From Bog-532 sp963828445 (GTDB lineage Bacteria; Actinomycetota; Actinomycetes; Streptosporangiales; Streptosporangiaceae): 64,000 nt of DNA. The stretch spans positions 806,001 to 870,000 of the forward strand of contig CAWHFP010000001.1 of assembly GCA_963828445.1 (NCBI GenBank), in the 5' to 3' direction. Of the stretch, positions 25,017-32,930 are shown in pieces; the first letter of the stretch is position 1, and every line of letters starts with the position of its first letter. The notes under the pieces are model-generated. The model saw only the letters and a list, made by a program, of their open reading frames with translations. It was not told where the DNA came from and did no database searches. Position numbers and translations under genes: made by a program.

Positions 25017-26242
25017 TTACCCCTTCCAGGGGAAGCGGTAGGCGCGGTAGGTGTTCACTCCGGCCGGGAACTGCAGGTTGAACAGGAGCGACCCGGACCG
25101 GCTGAACTCCGACACGTACGGCAGCGAGCCCCAGCCGACGACCAGGTCACCGCGGGGCAGCGTCTGCCCGTTGCCCTGGGAGGGCGCGCTCAGGTTCTCC
25201 GGCTGGTTGACGGTCTTGACCAGCGTGGCGGTGTGAGTGCGGAAGTTCAGCTGCACGGTGTCGATCCGGCTGTAGGGCAGGTTGGTGAGGGCCCCGCTGC
25301 CGGTGTTGGCCGTGCCGGCCGACTCGTTGTCGAAGAACGTGTACCGGCCGTTCCCCAGCGGCTCCGGGTCGTGCTGCCAGGCGAAGATCCGGCCCGCGTC
25401 GTTCAGCACCTGGCCCGGCGCGGCCCGCTCGGCGAACGAGCTGGCCTTGCCGCCCAGCTGCCAGTTGATGCGGCCGGTACGCCGGGAGACGTCGTAGGTG
25501 GTCCAGGTGTCCCGCGCGTCGATCAGCAGGCCACCCTGGCCGTCCAGCTTGACCGCGTTGACGTGGAACCAGTCCCACGGCGTGCTGGCCGAGGCCGGCA
25601 GCGGCTGCTCGCTCTGCGCGTAGGGCACGTGGTCGGCGCTGTTCCACTGGAACAGGACCTGGCCGGTGCGGATGTCGACCTCCTGCACGATCCCGTCGAT
25701 GACGGTCTGGTCGGCCGGGCCGCCGATCGAGGTCAGGTTGGCCGTGGCCGTGGTGTAGGCCAGGATCAGCGCGGTGCCCCAGGGCGTGATCAGGAACTCG
25801 TGCCCGTCGGCCGAGTAACCGTTACCCGCCTTGACCTCGGCGATCTGCTGATAGTGCGAGTTGTAGATGTAGTCGGCGCCGCTGGCCACGCCACCCAGGC
25901 CGGTCCCCTGCCACCAGGTCAGCACCGGCTGCCCGCGGTACCGCTGCACCCGGAAGTCGGAGGCCTCCTGCCCGGCCGGCACCGGGTGGAACCACACGAC
26001 CTTCTTCCCGTCCGGGCTCAGGATCTCCGCCCCGTTGGCGTAGGTGCCGGCGTCCCCGAACGGGGACACGAACAGGTCACCGCCGCGCGCCCCGCCGTGG
26101 TCAGTGAGCACGGTGACCGGCGGTGGCTTCAGGCTGCTGCCGCGGACGCGGACGCGGGCAAGGCTCCCGCCAGCGCTCCGGCCACGGCGGCGGCCGCGAT
26201 CGCCGCCGCCCGCGCCCTGCTCCCCCACGCACTCCTGGCCAT
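25017..26242 (-). pseudogene. Secreted arylsulfotransferase-family protein, frameshifted after the signal peptide
   Basis: The mature region (about 375 residues) matches the arylsulfotransferase (ASST) beta-propeller family: GADYIYNSHYQQIAEVKAGN, SADGHEFLITPWGTALILAY, PWDWFHVNAVKLDGQGGLLI, FAWQHDPEP. The natural start is the ATG at 26242 behind GGGAG, giving a clear signal peptide (MARSAWGSRARAAAIAAAAV to PASASAAA), but this frame ends at a TGA. The mature protein continues in another frame from SSLKPPPVTVL. The shift lies in repeated CCGCGT units near 26135, a likely slippage or assembly site. The family may transfer sulphate between phenols, but many actinobacterial members are uncharacterised. 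Confidence 0.75.
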
Positions 26243-26463
26243 CCGCAAGCTCCCATCCTCGCCCGGCATCTCTCACTATCCCGGTCGACTTTATAGGGAA
26301 ATAGTTGGTTTGTCCCAGGGGCGCTGGTGGGTTATCATGGGAGGTGTCCGGTGAGTGGGGACGCGGGAGCGAGTGGCGGGCCGGGCCGACCGACGTTAAA
26401 TATTTTCGGATCCAGGGATGGCTGTGGGACCCTGCGGCATGGCGATGGCGGGGTGATGGGGAC

Positions 26464-27588
26464 ATGGAGCTGAGCCGGGAGCGGGTGCTGGCCTGGCGCA
26501 TGCGGCGGCAGTTGCTGGAGCGGCCGGCGGGAACGGGGACGCTGGACATCGTGGAGCGGCTGTGCGGGGTGCAGGCGCAGGTCAGCGGGTCGGCCGAGCA
26601 GGCCGTGGCCGCGCGGCACGGGCAGCCGCGCGCGGGCGCGGTGGCCGAGGCTCTGGACGAGCGGGCGATCGTCAAGACCTGGGCCATGCGCGGCACGCTG
26701 CACCTGCTGCCCGCCGACCGCGCGCCCGCGTACCTGGCGCTGATCGCAGCCGCGCGCACGTGGGAGCGGGGACCGTGGCAGCGCACGTTCGCCACGGCGG
26801 ACCAGATGGCGGCGCTGACCGAGGCGGCCCGGGAGGTGCTGGACGGCGCGGTGCTGACCCGGGAGGAACTGAGCGCGGAGATCATCAAGCGGACCCGGGA
26901 CGATTCTCTCGCCGGGCACCTGGGCTCGGGCTGGGGTGCCCTGTTCAAGCCGGTCGCCTGGCAGGGGCACCTGATCAACGGGCCGTCCGACGGCAACCGG
27001 GTCACGTTCACCAGCCCGAAGACGTGGGTGCCGGGCTGGGCCGGGCGGCCCGGACCGGAGGAGGCGGCCCGGGCGGTGATCCCGGCCTACCTGGGGGCGT
27101 TCGGGCCGGCCTCGATGGAGACGTTCGACCAGTGGCTGATCCGCGGCGCGTCGCGGAAGGCCGCGCTGCGCGGGTGGTTCGCCGGGCTGGTTCGCGACGG
27201 GGTCCTGGCCGAGGTCACCGTGGACGGCCGGGCCGGGTACGCGCGGGCCGGCGACGTGGCCGAGATCGCGGCGGCCGAGCCGCTCGACGGAGTGCGCCTG
27301 CTGCCGGCCTTCGATCAGTACGTGCTCGGGCCGGGCACCAAGGACCCCATGATCATCGACCCGGGCCGGCGGGCCGCCATCAGCCGGACCGCGGGCTGGA
27401 TCGCGCCGGTCCTGCTGGCCGGCGGCCGGGTCGCGGGCACCTGGGAGCTGAACGGCACCCGGCTGGAGGTGACCCGGTTCCCGGAGGCGCCCGCGGTGAC
27501 CGGAGCCGACCTGGCCGCCGAAGCCCGCTGGCTGGAGGCCATGACCGGCACGGACCTGACGGTGACGACGTGCACGACGGACAGCTGA
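26464..27588 (+). CDS. Winged-helix DNA-binding protein of the AlkZ/YcaQ superfamily
   Basis: A 374-residue protein of the HTH_42 superfamily, which includes the DNA glycosylases AlkZ and YcaQ. The family N-terminus is seen as VLAWRMRRQLLERPAG and VERLCGVQAQVSGSAEQAV, whose QAQ fits the QxQ catalytic-type motif of AlkZ proteins. Further blocks are KTWAMRGTLHLLPADRAPAY, GSGWGALFKPVAWQGHLING and VRLLPAFDQYVLGP. AlkZ-like proteins excise bulky alkylated bases or interstrand crosslinks, often in producers of DNA-damaging compounds; here this is inference. The gene overlaps the following APH gene by 19 nt. Confidence 0.82.
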   Translation: MELSRERVLAWRMRRQLLERPAGTGTLDIVERLCGVQAQVSGSAEQAVAARHGQPRAGAVAEALDERAIVKTWAMRGTLHLLPADRAPAYLALIAAARTWERGPWQRTFATADQMAALTEAAREVLDGAVLTREELSAEIIKRTRDDSLAGHLGSGWGALFKPVAWQGHLINGPSDGNRVTFTSPKTWVPGWAGRPGPEEAARAVIPAYLGAFGPASMETFDQWLIRGASRKAALRGWFAGLVRDGVLAEVTVDGRAGYARAGDVAEIAAAEPLDGVRLLPAFDQYVLGPGTKDPMIIDPGRRAAISRTAGWIAPVLLAGGRVAGTWELNGTRLEVTRFPEAPAVTGADLAAEARWLEAMTGTDLTVTTCTTDS

Positions 27589-28964
27589 CGATCACCGCGG
27601 CCATGGTGCAGGCCCTGGTCGCCGCGCAGTTCCCGGAGTGGGCCAGCCTGGCGGTCCGGGCGGTCGATTCGCCCGGGACGGTGAACAGCACCTTCCGGAT
27701 CGGTGACCGGCTGGCGGCCCGGTTTCCGCTGGTGGGCGGGGACGCCGGCGCCGTACGAGCCCAGTTGTCAGCCGAAGCGGCGGCGGCCCGGGAACTGGCG
27801 GGCCGGACCCGGTTCGCGACACCGGAGCCGGTGGCGCTGGGCGAGCCGGGCGGAGGTTATCCGCTGCCCTGGTCGGTGCAGACCTGGCTGCCGGGGGTCA
27901 CGGCCGACGACCGCGACCCCGGTGATTCGGCCGGCTTCGCCCGCGATCTGGCCGAATTCATCGGTGCGCTACGCGGTATGGATACGCGAGGACGCGTGTT
28001 CGGCGGATCCGGGCGGGGTGGCGTGCTGGACACCCACAACGACTGGGTGCAGCAGTGCCTGACCCGCAGTGAGGGTCTGCTCGACGTGCCCCGGCTGCGC
28101 GCGCTGTGGTCGGTGCTGCGCGACCTGCCGCGCGGGCCGCAGCCGGACGTGATGAGCCACTGTGACCTGATCCCCGGCAACGTCCTGGTCGCGGGCCAAG
28201 GCCACGAGGCCCGGCTGACCGGAGTGCTCGACGTCGGTGGCCTGGGCCCGGCCGACCCGGCCCTGGATCTGGTGGCCGGCTGGCATCTGCTGGCCGACCG
28301 GCCGCGCCGGTTGTTCCGGGAGCTGCTGGGGAGCGACGACGCGGAATGGGCACGCGGGCAGGGGTGGGCGTTCCAGCAGGCCATCGGGCTGGTCTGGTAC
28401 TACCCCGACACCAACCCGGCCATGGCCGCGCTGGGGCGCCGCACCCTGGACCGGATCCTGTCCGACGGGCTCGGCCGGAAGCCGGTCCCGGACGTGGAGA
28501 TCGCGGTCACTGATCCGGGGGATCCGGCGGCGCGGGAGTGTATGGCGGCTTACTTCGCGGAGCTCGGGCGGCGGTTCGAGGACGGGTTCGACCCGGCGCA
28601 GAGCAATCCGGCTGAGGACGCGGAGCTGAGGCTGCCCGCGGGGCTGCTGCTGGTGGCTACGGCAGGCGGGAAGCCGGTGGGCTGCGGGGCGCTGAAGTTT
28701 CACCCGGACGACGGCAGCGCCGAGGTCAAGCGGATGTGGGTGTCCCCGGCCGCGCGCGGGCTCGGACTGGGGCGGCGGCTGCTGGCCGAACTGGAGGCGC
28801 AGGCGGCCGGCCAGGGCGTGAGACGGCTGCGCCTGGAAACCAACCGCACCCTGACCGAGGCCATCGCCATGTACCGCACCGCCGGGTACCGGGAAGTGGC
28901 CGCGTTCAACGATGAAACGTACGCCCATCATTGGTTCGAAAAATCGCTGCCTGGCCCCCGATGA
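27570..28964 (+). CDS. Aminoglycoside phosphotransferase-like domain fused to GNAT acetyltransferase
   Basis: A 464-residue bifunctional-looking protein. Residues 1-300 are an APH/choline-kinase-type fold: FRIGDRLAARFPLVGGDA (nucleotide lysine region is atypical), the catalytic loop VMSHCDLIPGNVLV (HxDxxxxN) and VLDVGGLGPADPALDL (DxG). Residues 305-464 are a GNAT domain: LLLVATAGGKPVGCGALKFH, VKRMWVSPAARGLGLGRRLL (acetyl-CoA loop) and LRLETNRTLTEAIAMYRTAG. The order is the reverse of AAC(6')-APH(2''). The GTG start overlaps the upstream gene. It may be a drug-modifying enzyme, or two former neighbours joined by loss of a stop. Confidence 0.82.
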   Translation: MHDGQLTITAAMVQALVAAQFPEWASLAVRAVDSPGTVNSTFRIGDRLAARFPLVGGDAGAVRAQLSAEAAAARELAGRTRFATPEPVALGEPGGGYPLPWSVQTWLPGVTADDRDPGDSAGFARDLAEFIGALRGMDTRGRVFGGSGRGGVLDTHNDWVQQCLTRSEGLLDVPRLRALWSVLRDLPRGPQPDVMSHCDLIPGNVLVAGQGHEARLTGVLDVGGLGPADPALDLVAGWHLLADRPRRLFRELLGSDDAEWARGQGWAFQQAIGLVWYYPDTNPAMAALGRRTLDRILSDGLGRKPVPDVEIAVTDPGDPAARECMAAYFAELGRRFEDGFDPAQSNPAEDAELRLPAGLLLVATAGGKPVGCGALKFHPDDGSAEVKRMWVSPAARGLGLGRRLLAELEAQAAGQGVRRLRLETNRTLTEAIAMYRTAGYREVAAFNDETYAHHWFEKSLPGPR

Positions 28965-29022
28965 CTATTCGGGCCGCCGGTGGTCTGCCTTCCAGAGACC
29001 ACCGACCAAGCCAGGGAGAGGT

Positions 29023-29757
29023 ATGACCGGCGAGAACAGCACGGCGATGCCGACGGTGACCGATCGGGCCAGCTGGCAGGCGCAACTCGACGCGCTGAGC
29101 GTGCGCGAGCACGCGCACACCCATGAGGGGGACGCGATCGCGGCCGCGCGGCGGCGCCTGCCCATGGTCGAGGTGGACGGCTCCATCCCGGTCATCGGCC
29201 CGGACGGGCCGGTGCCGCTGCGCGAGGTGTTCGAGGGCCGGCGCCAGCTGATCGCGTACTTCCACATGTGGCACGACGGCCAGCCCGCGCCCGGGCAGTG
29301 TGAGGGGTGCACGTTCTTCAACGGGCAGGTCCGCGAGCTGTCCTACTTCCATTCCCGTGGCACCACCTACGCCACGTTCGGCCAGGGGCCGTACGAGGCG
29401 AGCGCGGCCTACCGGGACTTCATGGGCTGGGACGTGCCCTGGTATTCGGTGCGGGACGAATCCGCGGACGCGCTGCTGGCCGGGCGCTGGTTCGGGATGC
29501 AGGTCTGCTACCTGCGCGACGGTGACCGCGTATTCGAGACCTACTGGACCAGCGGCCGCGGCGCCGAGGTCATGGCCCCGGCCTACGGGCTGCTCGACAT
29601 GACCGTCTACGGGCGGCAGGAGCAGTGGGAGGACTCCCCCGACGGCTGGCCTCAGGGGTTTGCCACCAACCGCAACGGCGACCAGTTCCGCCGCGACGGG
29701 CGGCCGACCGCCCAGTGGTCCCGCCTGGCCGCGGGCCGCTCCGACGATCTGAGCTGA
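29023..29757 (+). CDS. DUF899 thioredoxin-fold protein
   Basis: A 244-residue DUF899 protein. The family blocks are RRRLPMVEVDGSIPVIGPDG, FEGRRQLIAYFHMWHDGQPA, the CxxC-like QCEGCTFFNGQV, and YRDFMGWDVPWYS. DUF899 proteins have a thioredoxin/AhpC fold and unknown reactions. The ATG follows AGGGAGAGG. The gene lies 58 nt after the APH-GNAT gene and may share its transcript. Confidence 0.88.
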   Translation: MTGENSTAMPTVTDRASWQAQLDALSVREHAHTHEGDAIAAARRRLPMVEVDGSIPVIGPDGPVPLREVFEGRRQLIAYFHMWHDGQPAPGQCEGCTFFNGQVRELSYFHSRGTTYATFGQGPYEASAAYRDFMGWDVPWYSVRDESADALLAGRWFGMQVCYLRDGDRVFETYWTSGRGAEVMAPAYGLLDMTVYGRQEQWEDSPDGWPQGFATNRNGDQFRRDGRPTAQWSRLAAGRSDDLS

Positions 29758-29868
29758 GCCCCGGCCACCCGTCACTCACGGTCCGTCCGGCCGGAGCCGG
29801 GTGGGCCGTGGCATGTCCCAGGACCAACCTTCGATATATGAATATTGCTTAGGGATTTAGCTATCTGC

Positions 29869-29874
29869 CATAAT
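29869..29874 (+). promoter_or_regulatory. -10 element (CATAAT) for the ArsR gene
   Basis: CATAAT in an AT-rich stretch, 6 nt before the GTG at 29881, with no ribosome binding site between them. Confidence 0.5.
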
Positions 29875-29880
29875 TTATGG

Positions 29881-30183
29881 GTGCTGGACGTCGATCTGCT
29901 CAAGGCGCTCAGCAGCGAGAAGCGGCTGCTGGTGCTGGAGTGGCTGCGGGACCCGGAGGCGCACTTTCCGCCCCAGCGGGATGGCGACCTGGTCCGGGAC
30001 GGGGTGTGCGCGCTGTTCATCGCGGACAAGCTTGGGGTCAGCCAGCCCACCTGCGGTGAGCACCTGAAGCTGCTGAGCCGGGCTGGGCTGATCCGGGGGC
30101 GGAAGATCAAGCAGTGGGTGTTCTACCGGCGGGACGAGGACCGGATCGCCGAGGCGAAGGAGATGCTCAGCAGTGGCTGGTGA
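29881..30183 (+). CDS. ArsR-family regulator
   Basis: A 100-residue ArsR/SmtB winged-helix protein: LLKALSSEKRLLVLEWLRDP, FIADKLGVSQPTCGEHLKLL (recognition helix), GLIRGRKIKQWVFYRRDE. The usual metal-binding ELCVCDL motif is not present; the cysteines are DGVCALF and PTCGEH. The GTG start was chosen from the upstream -10 hexamer. It overlaps the following PLP dehydratase gene by 11 nt, so it may be co-translated with and control it. Confidence 0.87.
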   Translation: MLDVDLLKALSSEKRLLVLEWLRDPEAHFPPQRDGDLVRDGVCALFIADKLGVSQPTCGEHLKLLSRAGLIRGRKIKQWVFYRRDEDRIAEAKEMLSSGW

Positions 30184-31147
30184 CGGCGTAGCGGTCGGGC
30201 CCGAGGAGATCGAGCGGACGTACGGGATGATCCGGCCCTACGTGCGGCGGACGCCGGTGCTGGCCGTCGATCCCGGGGACCTGGGCGGGGAACTGGCCGG
30301 CGGGGCCGCGCCGGCCGGGCTGACCCTGAAGCTGGAGTACCTGCAGTGCGCGGGCTCGTTCAAGGCCCGGGGCGCGTTCACCAACCTGCTGCGGCGGGAC
30401 GTGCCCGCGGCCGGGGTGGCGGCGGCGTCGGGCGGCAACCACGGGGTCGCGGTGGCCTTTGCCGCCCACCGGCTGGGCGTGCCGGCGAAGATCTTCGTCC
30501 CGTCGATCTCGTCCCCGGCCAAGATCGCCCGGATCCGCGGGCTGGGCGCGGACCTGGTCATCACCGGCGACCGGTACGCGGACGCGCTGGCCGCGGCGCA
30601 GGAGCACGTCGCACGGTCCGGGGCGCTGAGCGTGCACGCGTTCGACCAGCGGGAGACCCTGCTCGGGCAGGGCACGCTCGCCCTGGAACTGGCCCAGCAG
30701 GTGGAGGACCTGGACACCGTGCTGGTGCCGGTGGGCGGGGGCGGCCTGATCGGCGGCATCGCCGCCTACCTGACCAAGGACGTCCGGGTGGTCGGGGTCG
30801 AGCCGGACGGGGCGCCGACCTTGTTCCGGGCCCGGGCGGCGGGGCGGCCGGTGGACGCCCCGGCCGAGGGCATCGCGGCCGACGCGCTGGCCCCGAAGCG
30901 GATCGGCGAGCTGGTGTTCCCGATCACCCAGGACTACGTGGACGAGGTGGTCCTGGTCGGCGAGGACGCGATCCGGGCCGCCCAGACCCGGCTGTGGCGG
31001 GCGTTCCGGATCGCGGCCGAGCCCGCGGCGTCGGTGGGGGTGGCCGCGCTCATGACCGGGGCCTACCGGCCCGGCCCGGACGAGCAGGTGGCCGTGGTGA
31101 TCAGCGGGGCCAACCTGACCCTGCCGGAACTGGACGCCGAGGGCTAA
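30173..31147 (+). CDS. PLP-dependent threonine/serine dehydratase
   Basis: A 324-residue fold-type II PLP enzyme. The PLP lysine lies in LQCAGSFKARGAFTNLL, the substrate loop is ASGGNHGVAVAF and the PLP phosphate loop is VPVGGGGLIGGIAA. The length lacks the C-terminal ACT regulatory domain of biosynthetic IlvA, so it is a catabolic-type threonine/serine dehydratase or serine racemase-like enzyme. GTG start inside the 3' end of the ArsR gene. It is convergent with the MFS exporter at 31.2 kb. Confidence 0.9.
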   Translation: MAGDGVAVGPEEIERTYGMIRPYVRRTPVLAVDPGDLGGELAGGAAPAGLTLKLEYLQCAGSFKARGAFTNLLRRDVPAAGVAAASGGNHGVAVAFAAHRLGVPAKIFVPSISSPAKIARIRGLGADLVITGDRYADALAAAQEHVARSGALSVHAFDQRETLLGQGTLALELAQQVEDLDTVLVPVGGGGLIGGIAAYLTKDVRVVGVEPDGAPTLFRARAAGRPVDAPAEGIAADALAPKRIGELVFPITQDYVDEVVLVGEDAIRAAQTRLWRAFRIAAEPAASVGVAALMTGAYRPGPDEQVAVVISGANLTLPELDAEG

Positions 31148-31187
31148 CCGGGCGCCGATGACCGCCACGCGGCCGGGCATCGGGTCC

Positions 31188-32532
31188 TCAGCCCCAGCTT
31201 TCGCCGCGGCGGGCCGGCCTGAGCCGAGTCATCAGGCTGCCGCCGGCCAGGACCAGGGCGCACAGGACACCGATGGCGCCGGCGGCGCAGATCACCGTAT
31301 CCGGGCTGACGAGCTCGGCGGCGGCGCCGGCCGCCACGATGAGCAGGCCCTGACCCAGGTTGATCCCGCCCTGGGCGATGCCGAAGGCCTGGCTGCGCTG
31401 CTCGGACGGGGTGGCCCGGACGAACGAGGCGTTGGCCGCCAGCTGGTAGCAGGTACAGAGGCCGGACCCGACCAGGATGATCAGCACGCCGGCCAGGCTG
31501 GGATGGGCCGCGAACAGGATCAGCAGGCCACAGGCGGCCACGGCCAGCGGCCCCATCCAGCGGATCCGCTGGTCTGGGGCCACAAACCGGCTGAAGCACA
31601 GCGCCCCGGCCGTCGACCCGAGCGCCTGGGAGGCCAAGATCAGGCCGACCACCACCCCGATGCCGCGCGGGCCGGCGGCCAGCGGCCGGGCCAGCGGGGT
31701 GGCCACACCCTCGGGCACGTCGTAGAAGGCGCACAGCCAGCCGAACAGCATCGGCGTGCGCAGCGCGGCCCGGCCGAAGACCAGCCGCAAGCCAGCCCCG
31801 GTGTTGTTCAGGGCCCGCTGGAGCCGCCCCGTCCCGGGGCCGGTGGGGTGATCGGCGGCCGGCTCGGACCGGGCCGCCGGGCGGCCCTGGACCCAGATCC
31901 TTGCGATCAAGGCGGACACGGCGAACGTGGCCGCGTCGGTCAGCAGCGAGGTCCGCAGGCCCAGGAAGGCGACCGTGACCCCGCCGACCGCAAAGCCGAG
32001 GACCTGGGCGAACTGGATCGTGGTGAAGGTGACGGCGGTGCCCAGCACGTAACGGTCGCCGGGCAGCACGTCAGGCATGTTCGCGGCCCGGGCCGCCTGG
32101 AACAAGGCCCCAGCCATGGTCACCGCGGCCAGCAGGATGATCAGCACCGCCAGCGGCATGCCGGGCAGGGCCATCACCGCGACCAGCAGCCCGCTGACCA
32201 CATCGGTGCCGATCATCACCCGGCGGCGGGACAGCCGGTCGGCGATCGGCGACAGCAGGATGCCGCCGAGGAAGTTCGGAACCAGGCTGGCCGTGAACGT
32301 CACCGCGGCCAGCAGCGGTGAATGGGTCCGCTGATACACCAGCACGGTGAGCGCGACCCGGGCCAGCTGGTCACCGATCACCGAGAGCAGCTGGGCGGTC
32401 CAGAGAGCGCGGAATTCGGCGATCGCGAAGACGCCGCGGAAGGTGGCGCCACGCTCAGCTGGGGCGGGCGCGCCCTTTCCGGCAGGCGGCCCCTCCGGCG
32501 GGCGGGCCGTCTCCGGGCTGGCGTTCGCTCAC
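31188..32532 (-). CDS. MFS exporter downstream of the mini-cistron train (N-terminal frameshift)
   Basis: A 12-helix MFS protein of the macrolide-efflux-like type. From the first helix on (ATFRGVFAIAEFRALWTAQL, SVIGDQLARVALTVLVYQRT) the frame is intact to the stop. Motif A is ILLSPIADRLSRRRVM. No start codon lies upstream in this frame. The natural start appears to be the GTG at 32532 (SERQPGDGPPAGGAA) behind GAGG in a second frame, so one base was probably lost or gained near 32480, in a G/C run; an assembly error is possible. It follows the last mini-cistron by 34 nt in the same direction and is the obvious candidate to export those peptides. The known analogue is MccC, the MFS exporter for heptapeptide microcin C. 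Confidence 0.78.
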
Positions 32533-32566
32533 CGGATCGCCGCCTCACGGGTTGCGGGGCGGATGC

Positions 32567-32590
32567 TCAGCCCCAGTGCTCACCGTTCAT
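32567..32590 (-). CDS. Mini-cistron 9: heptapeptide MNGEHWG
   Basis: ATG to TGA in 24 nt. It keeps the Trp at position 6 and Gly at 7 but has Asn in place of Arg at position 2, and a weak ribosome binding site. It is the cistron nearest the exporter. Confidence 0.5.
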   Translation of the reverse strand: MNGEHWG

Positions 32591-32597
32591 GGGCAGG

Positions 32598-32621
32598 TTA
32601 GCCCCAGACAATGCCGCGCAT
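32598..32621 (-). CDS. Mini-cistron 8: heptapeptide MRGIVWG
   Basis: Preceded by the strongest Shine-Dalgarno-like sequence of the set, GGAGGAGAAG, at good spacing. The stop is TAA, 7 nt before the next start. Confidence 0.62.
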   Translation of the reverse strand: MRGIVWG

Positions 32622-32647
32622 GATCTTCTCCTCCGCCGGATCAGGGC

Positions 32648-32671
32648 TCACGTCCACTGAATGCCACGCAT
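32648..32671 (-). CDS. Mini-cistron 7: heptapeptide MRGIQWT
   Basis: ATG preceded by GAGTGGAAC. It shares MRGI with mini-cistron 8 and the ending WT with mini-cistron 3. Confidence 0.58.
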   Translation of the reverse strand: MRGIQWT

Positions 32672-32682
32672 AGCCGTTCCAC

Positions 32683-32706
32683 TCAGTACCAGTTGGTGGT
32701 GCGCAT
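32683..32706 (-). CDS. Mini-cistron 6: heptapeptide MRTTNWY
   Basis: It starts 3 nt after the previous stop; that stop region (GCTGAGGT) also supplies its GAGG ribosome binding sequence, so translation is probably coupled. Confidence 0.58.
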   Translation of the reverse strand: MRTTNWY

Positions 32707-32709
32707 ACC

Positions 32710-32733
32710 TCAGCCCCAAGCAACGCCGCGCAT
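32710..32733 (-). CDS. Mini-cistron 5: heptapeptide MRGVAWG
   Basis: Preceded by GAGGAG at 7-8 nt from the ATG, a good ribosome binding site. It fits the M-R-x-x-x-W-x pattern exactly. Confidence 0.62.
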   Translation of the reverse strand: MRGVAWG

Positions 32734-32752
32734 GATTGCTCCTCAGTGATCG

Positions 32753-32794
32753 TCAGACCCAGGTGTTGCCCCGGGTCCACTGGTCTCCGCGCAT
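32753..32794 (-). CDS. Mini-cistron 4: 13-residue double unit MRGDQWTRGNTWV
   Basis: The only longer member. It reads as two units joined in frame, MRGDQWT and RGNTWV, each with the R-G-x-x-W-x pattern. Its ATG overlaps the TGA of the preceding 15-codon alternative frame (TGATG). Confidence 0.55.
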   Translation of the reverse strand: MRGDQWTRGNTWV

Positions 32795-32841
32795 CAGGTA
32801 CTCACCCCCAGCCGGGTTGTACGGTGCGGGTGGTGGCTCAC
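32794..32841 (-). CDS. Possible linker cistron MSHHPHRTTRLGVST, overlapping a start-less W unit
   Basis: A GTG frame of 15 residues that overlaps the stop of mini-cistron 3 (GTGA) and the start of mini-cistron 4 (TGATG). In another frame the same DNA reads TRTVQPGWG then TGA (32802-32831), a recognisable copy of the repeated unit whose start codon is ACC. It is either a decayed unit or a translational bridge. Confidence 0.3.
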   Translation of the reverse strand: MSHHPHRTTRLGVST

Positions 32842-32861
32842 GTCCAGCCCGTTGTACGCAT
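32838..32861 (-). CDS. Mini-cistron 3: heptapeptide MRTTGWT
   Basis: It starts 5 nt after the stop of mini-cistron 2, whose 3' end gives the GAGAG sequence upstream of the ATG. Confidence 0.6.
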   Translation of the reverse strand: MRTTGWT

Positions 32862-32866
32862 GGCTC

Positions 32867-32890
32867 TCAGCCCCAATGGGTGTCGCGCAT
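32867..32890 (-). CDS. Mini-cistron 2: heptapeptide MRDTHWG
   Basis: The ATG is preceded by GAGAGG at about 6 nt. Trp at position 6, Gly at position 7. Confidence 0.6.
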   Translation of the reverse strand: MRDTHWG

Positions 32891-32900
32891 CGTGGACCTC

Positions 32901-32930
32901 TCAGTTCCAGCTGCCGCTGTCACGTTGCAC
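32901..32930 (-). CDS. Mini-cistron 1: nonapeptide MQRDSGSWN
   Basis: GTG start behind GGGAGGAG. It is the first and most divergent member: Arg at 3, Trp at 8, one residue (Asn) after Trp. The ending with one residue after Trp matches the rest. Confidence 0.5.
   Translation of the reverse strand: MQRDSGSWN

Noticed and set aside
32560..32930. A CRISPR-like or simple repeat array (recurring CTCAGCCCCA and GCGCAT words)
   Set aside because: Units are irregularly spaced and diverged. On the opposite strand each word is explained by a Trp-Gly-stop and an ATG-Arg in a short reading frame, so coding is the better explanation.
32567..32930. A true microcin C-type cluster
   Set aside because: No ThiF/MccB-like adenylyltransferase or C-terminal Asn (except in the first peptide) is seen. 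The resemblance is limited to heptapeptide length, the MR start and an MFS neighbour.
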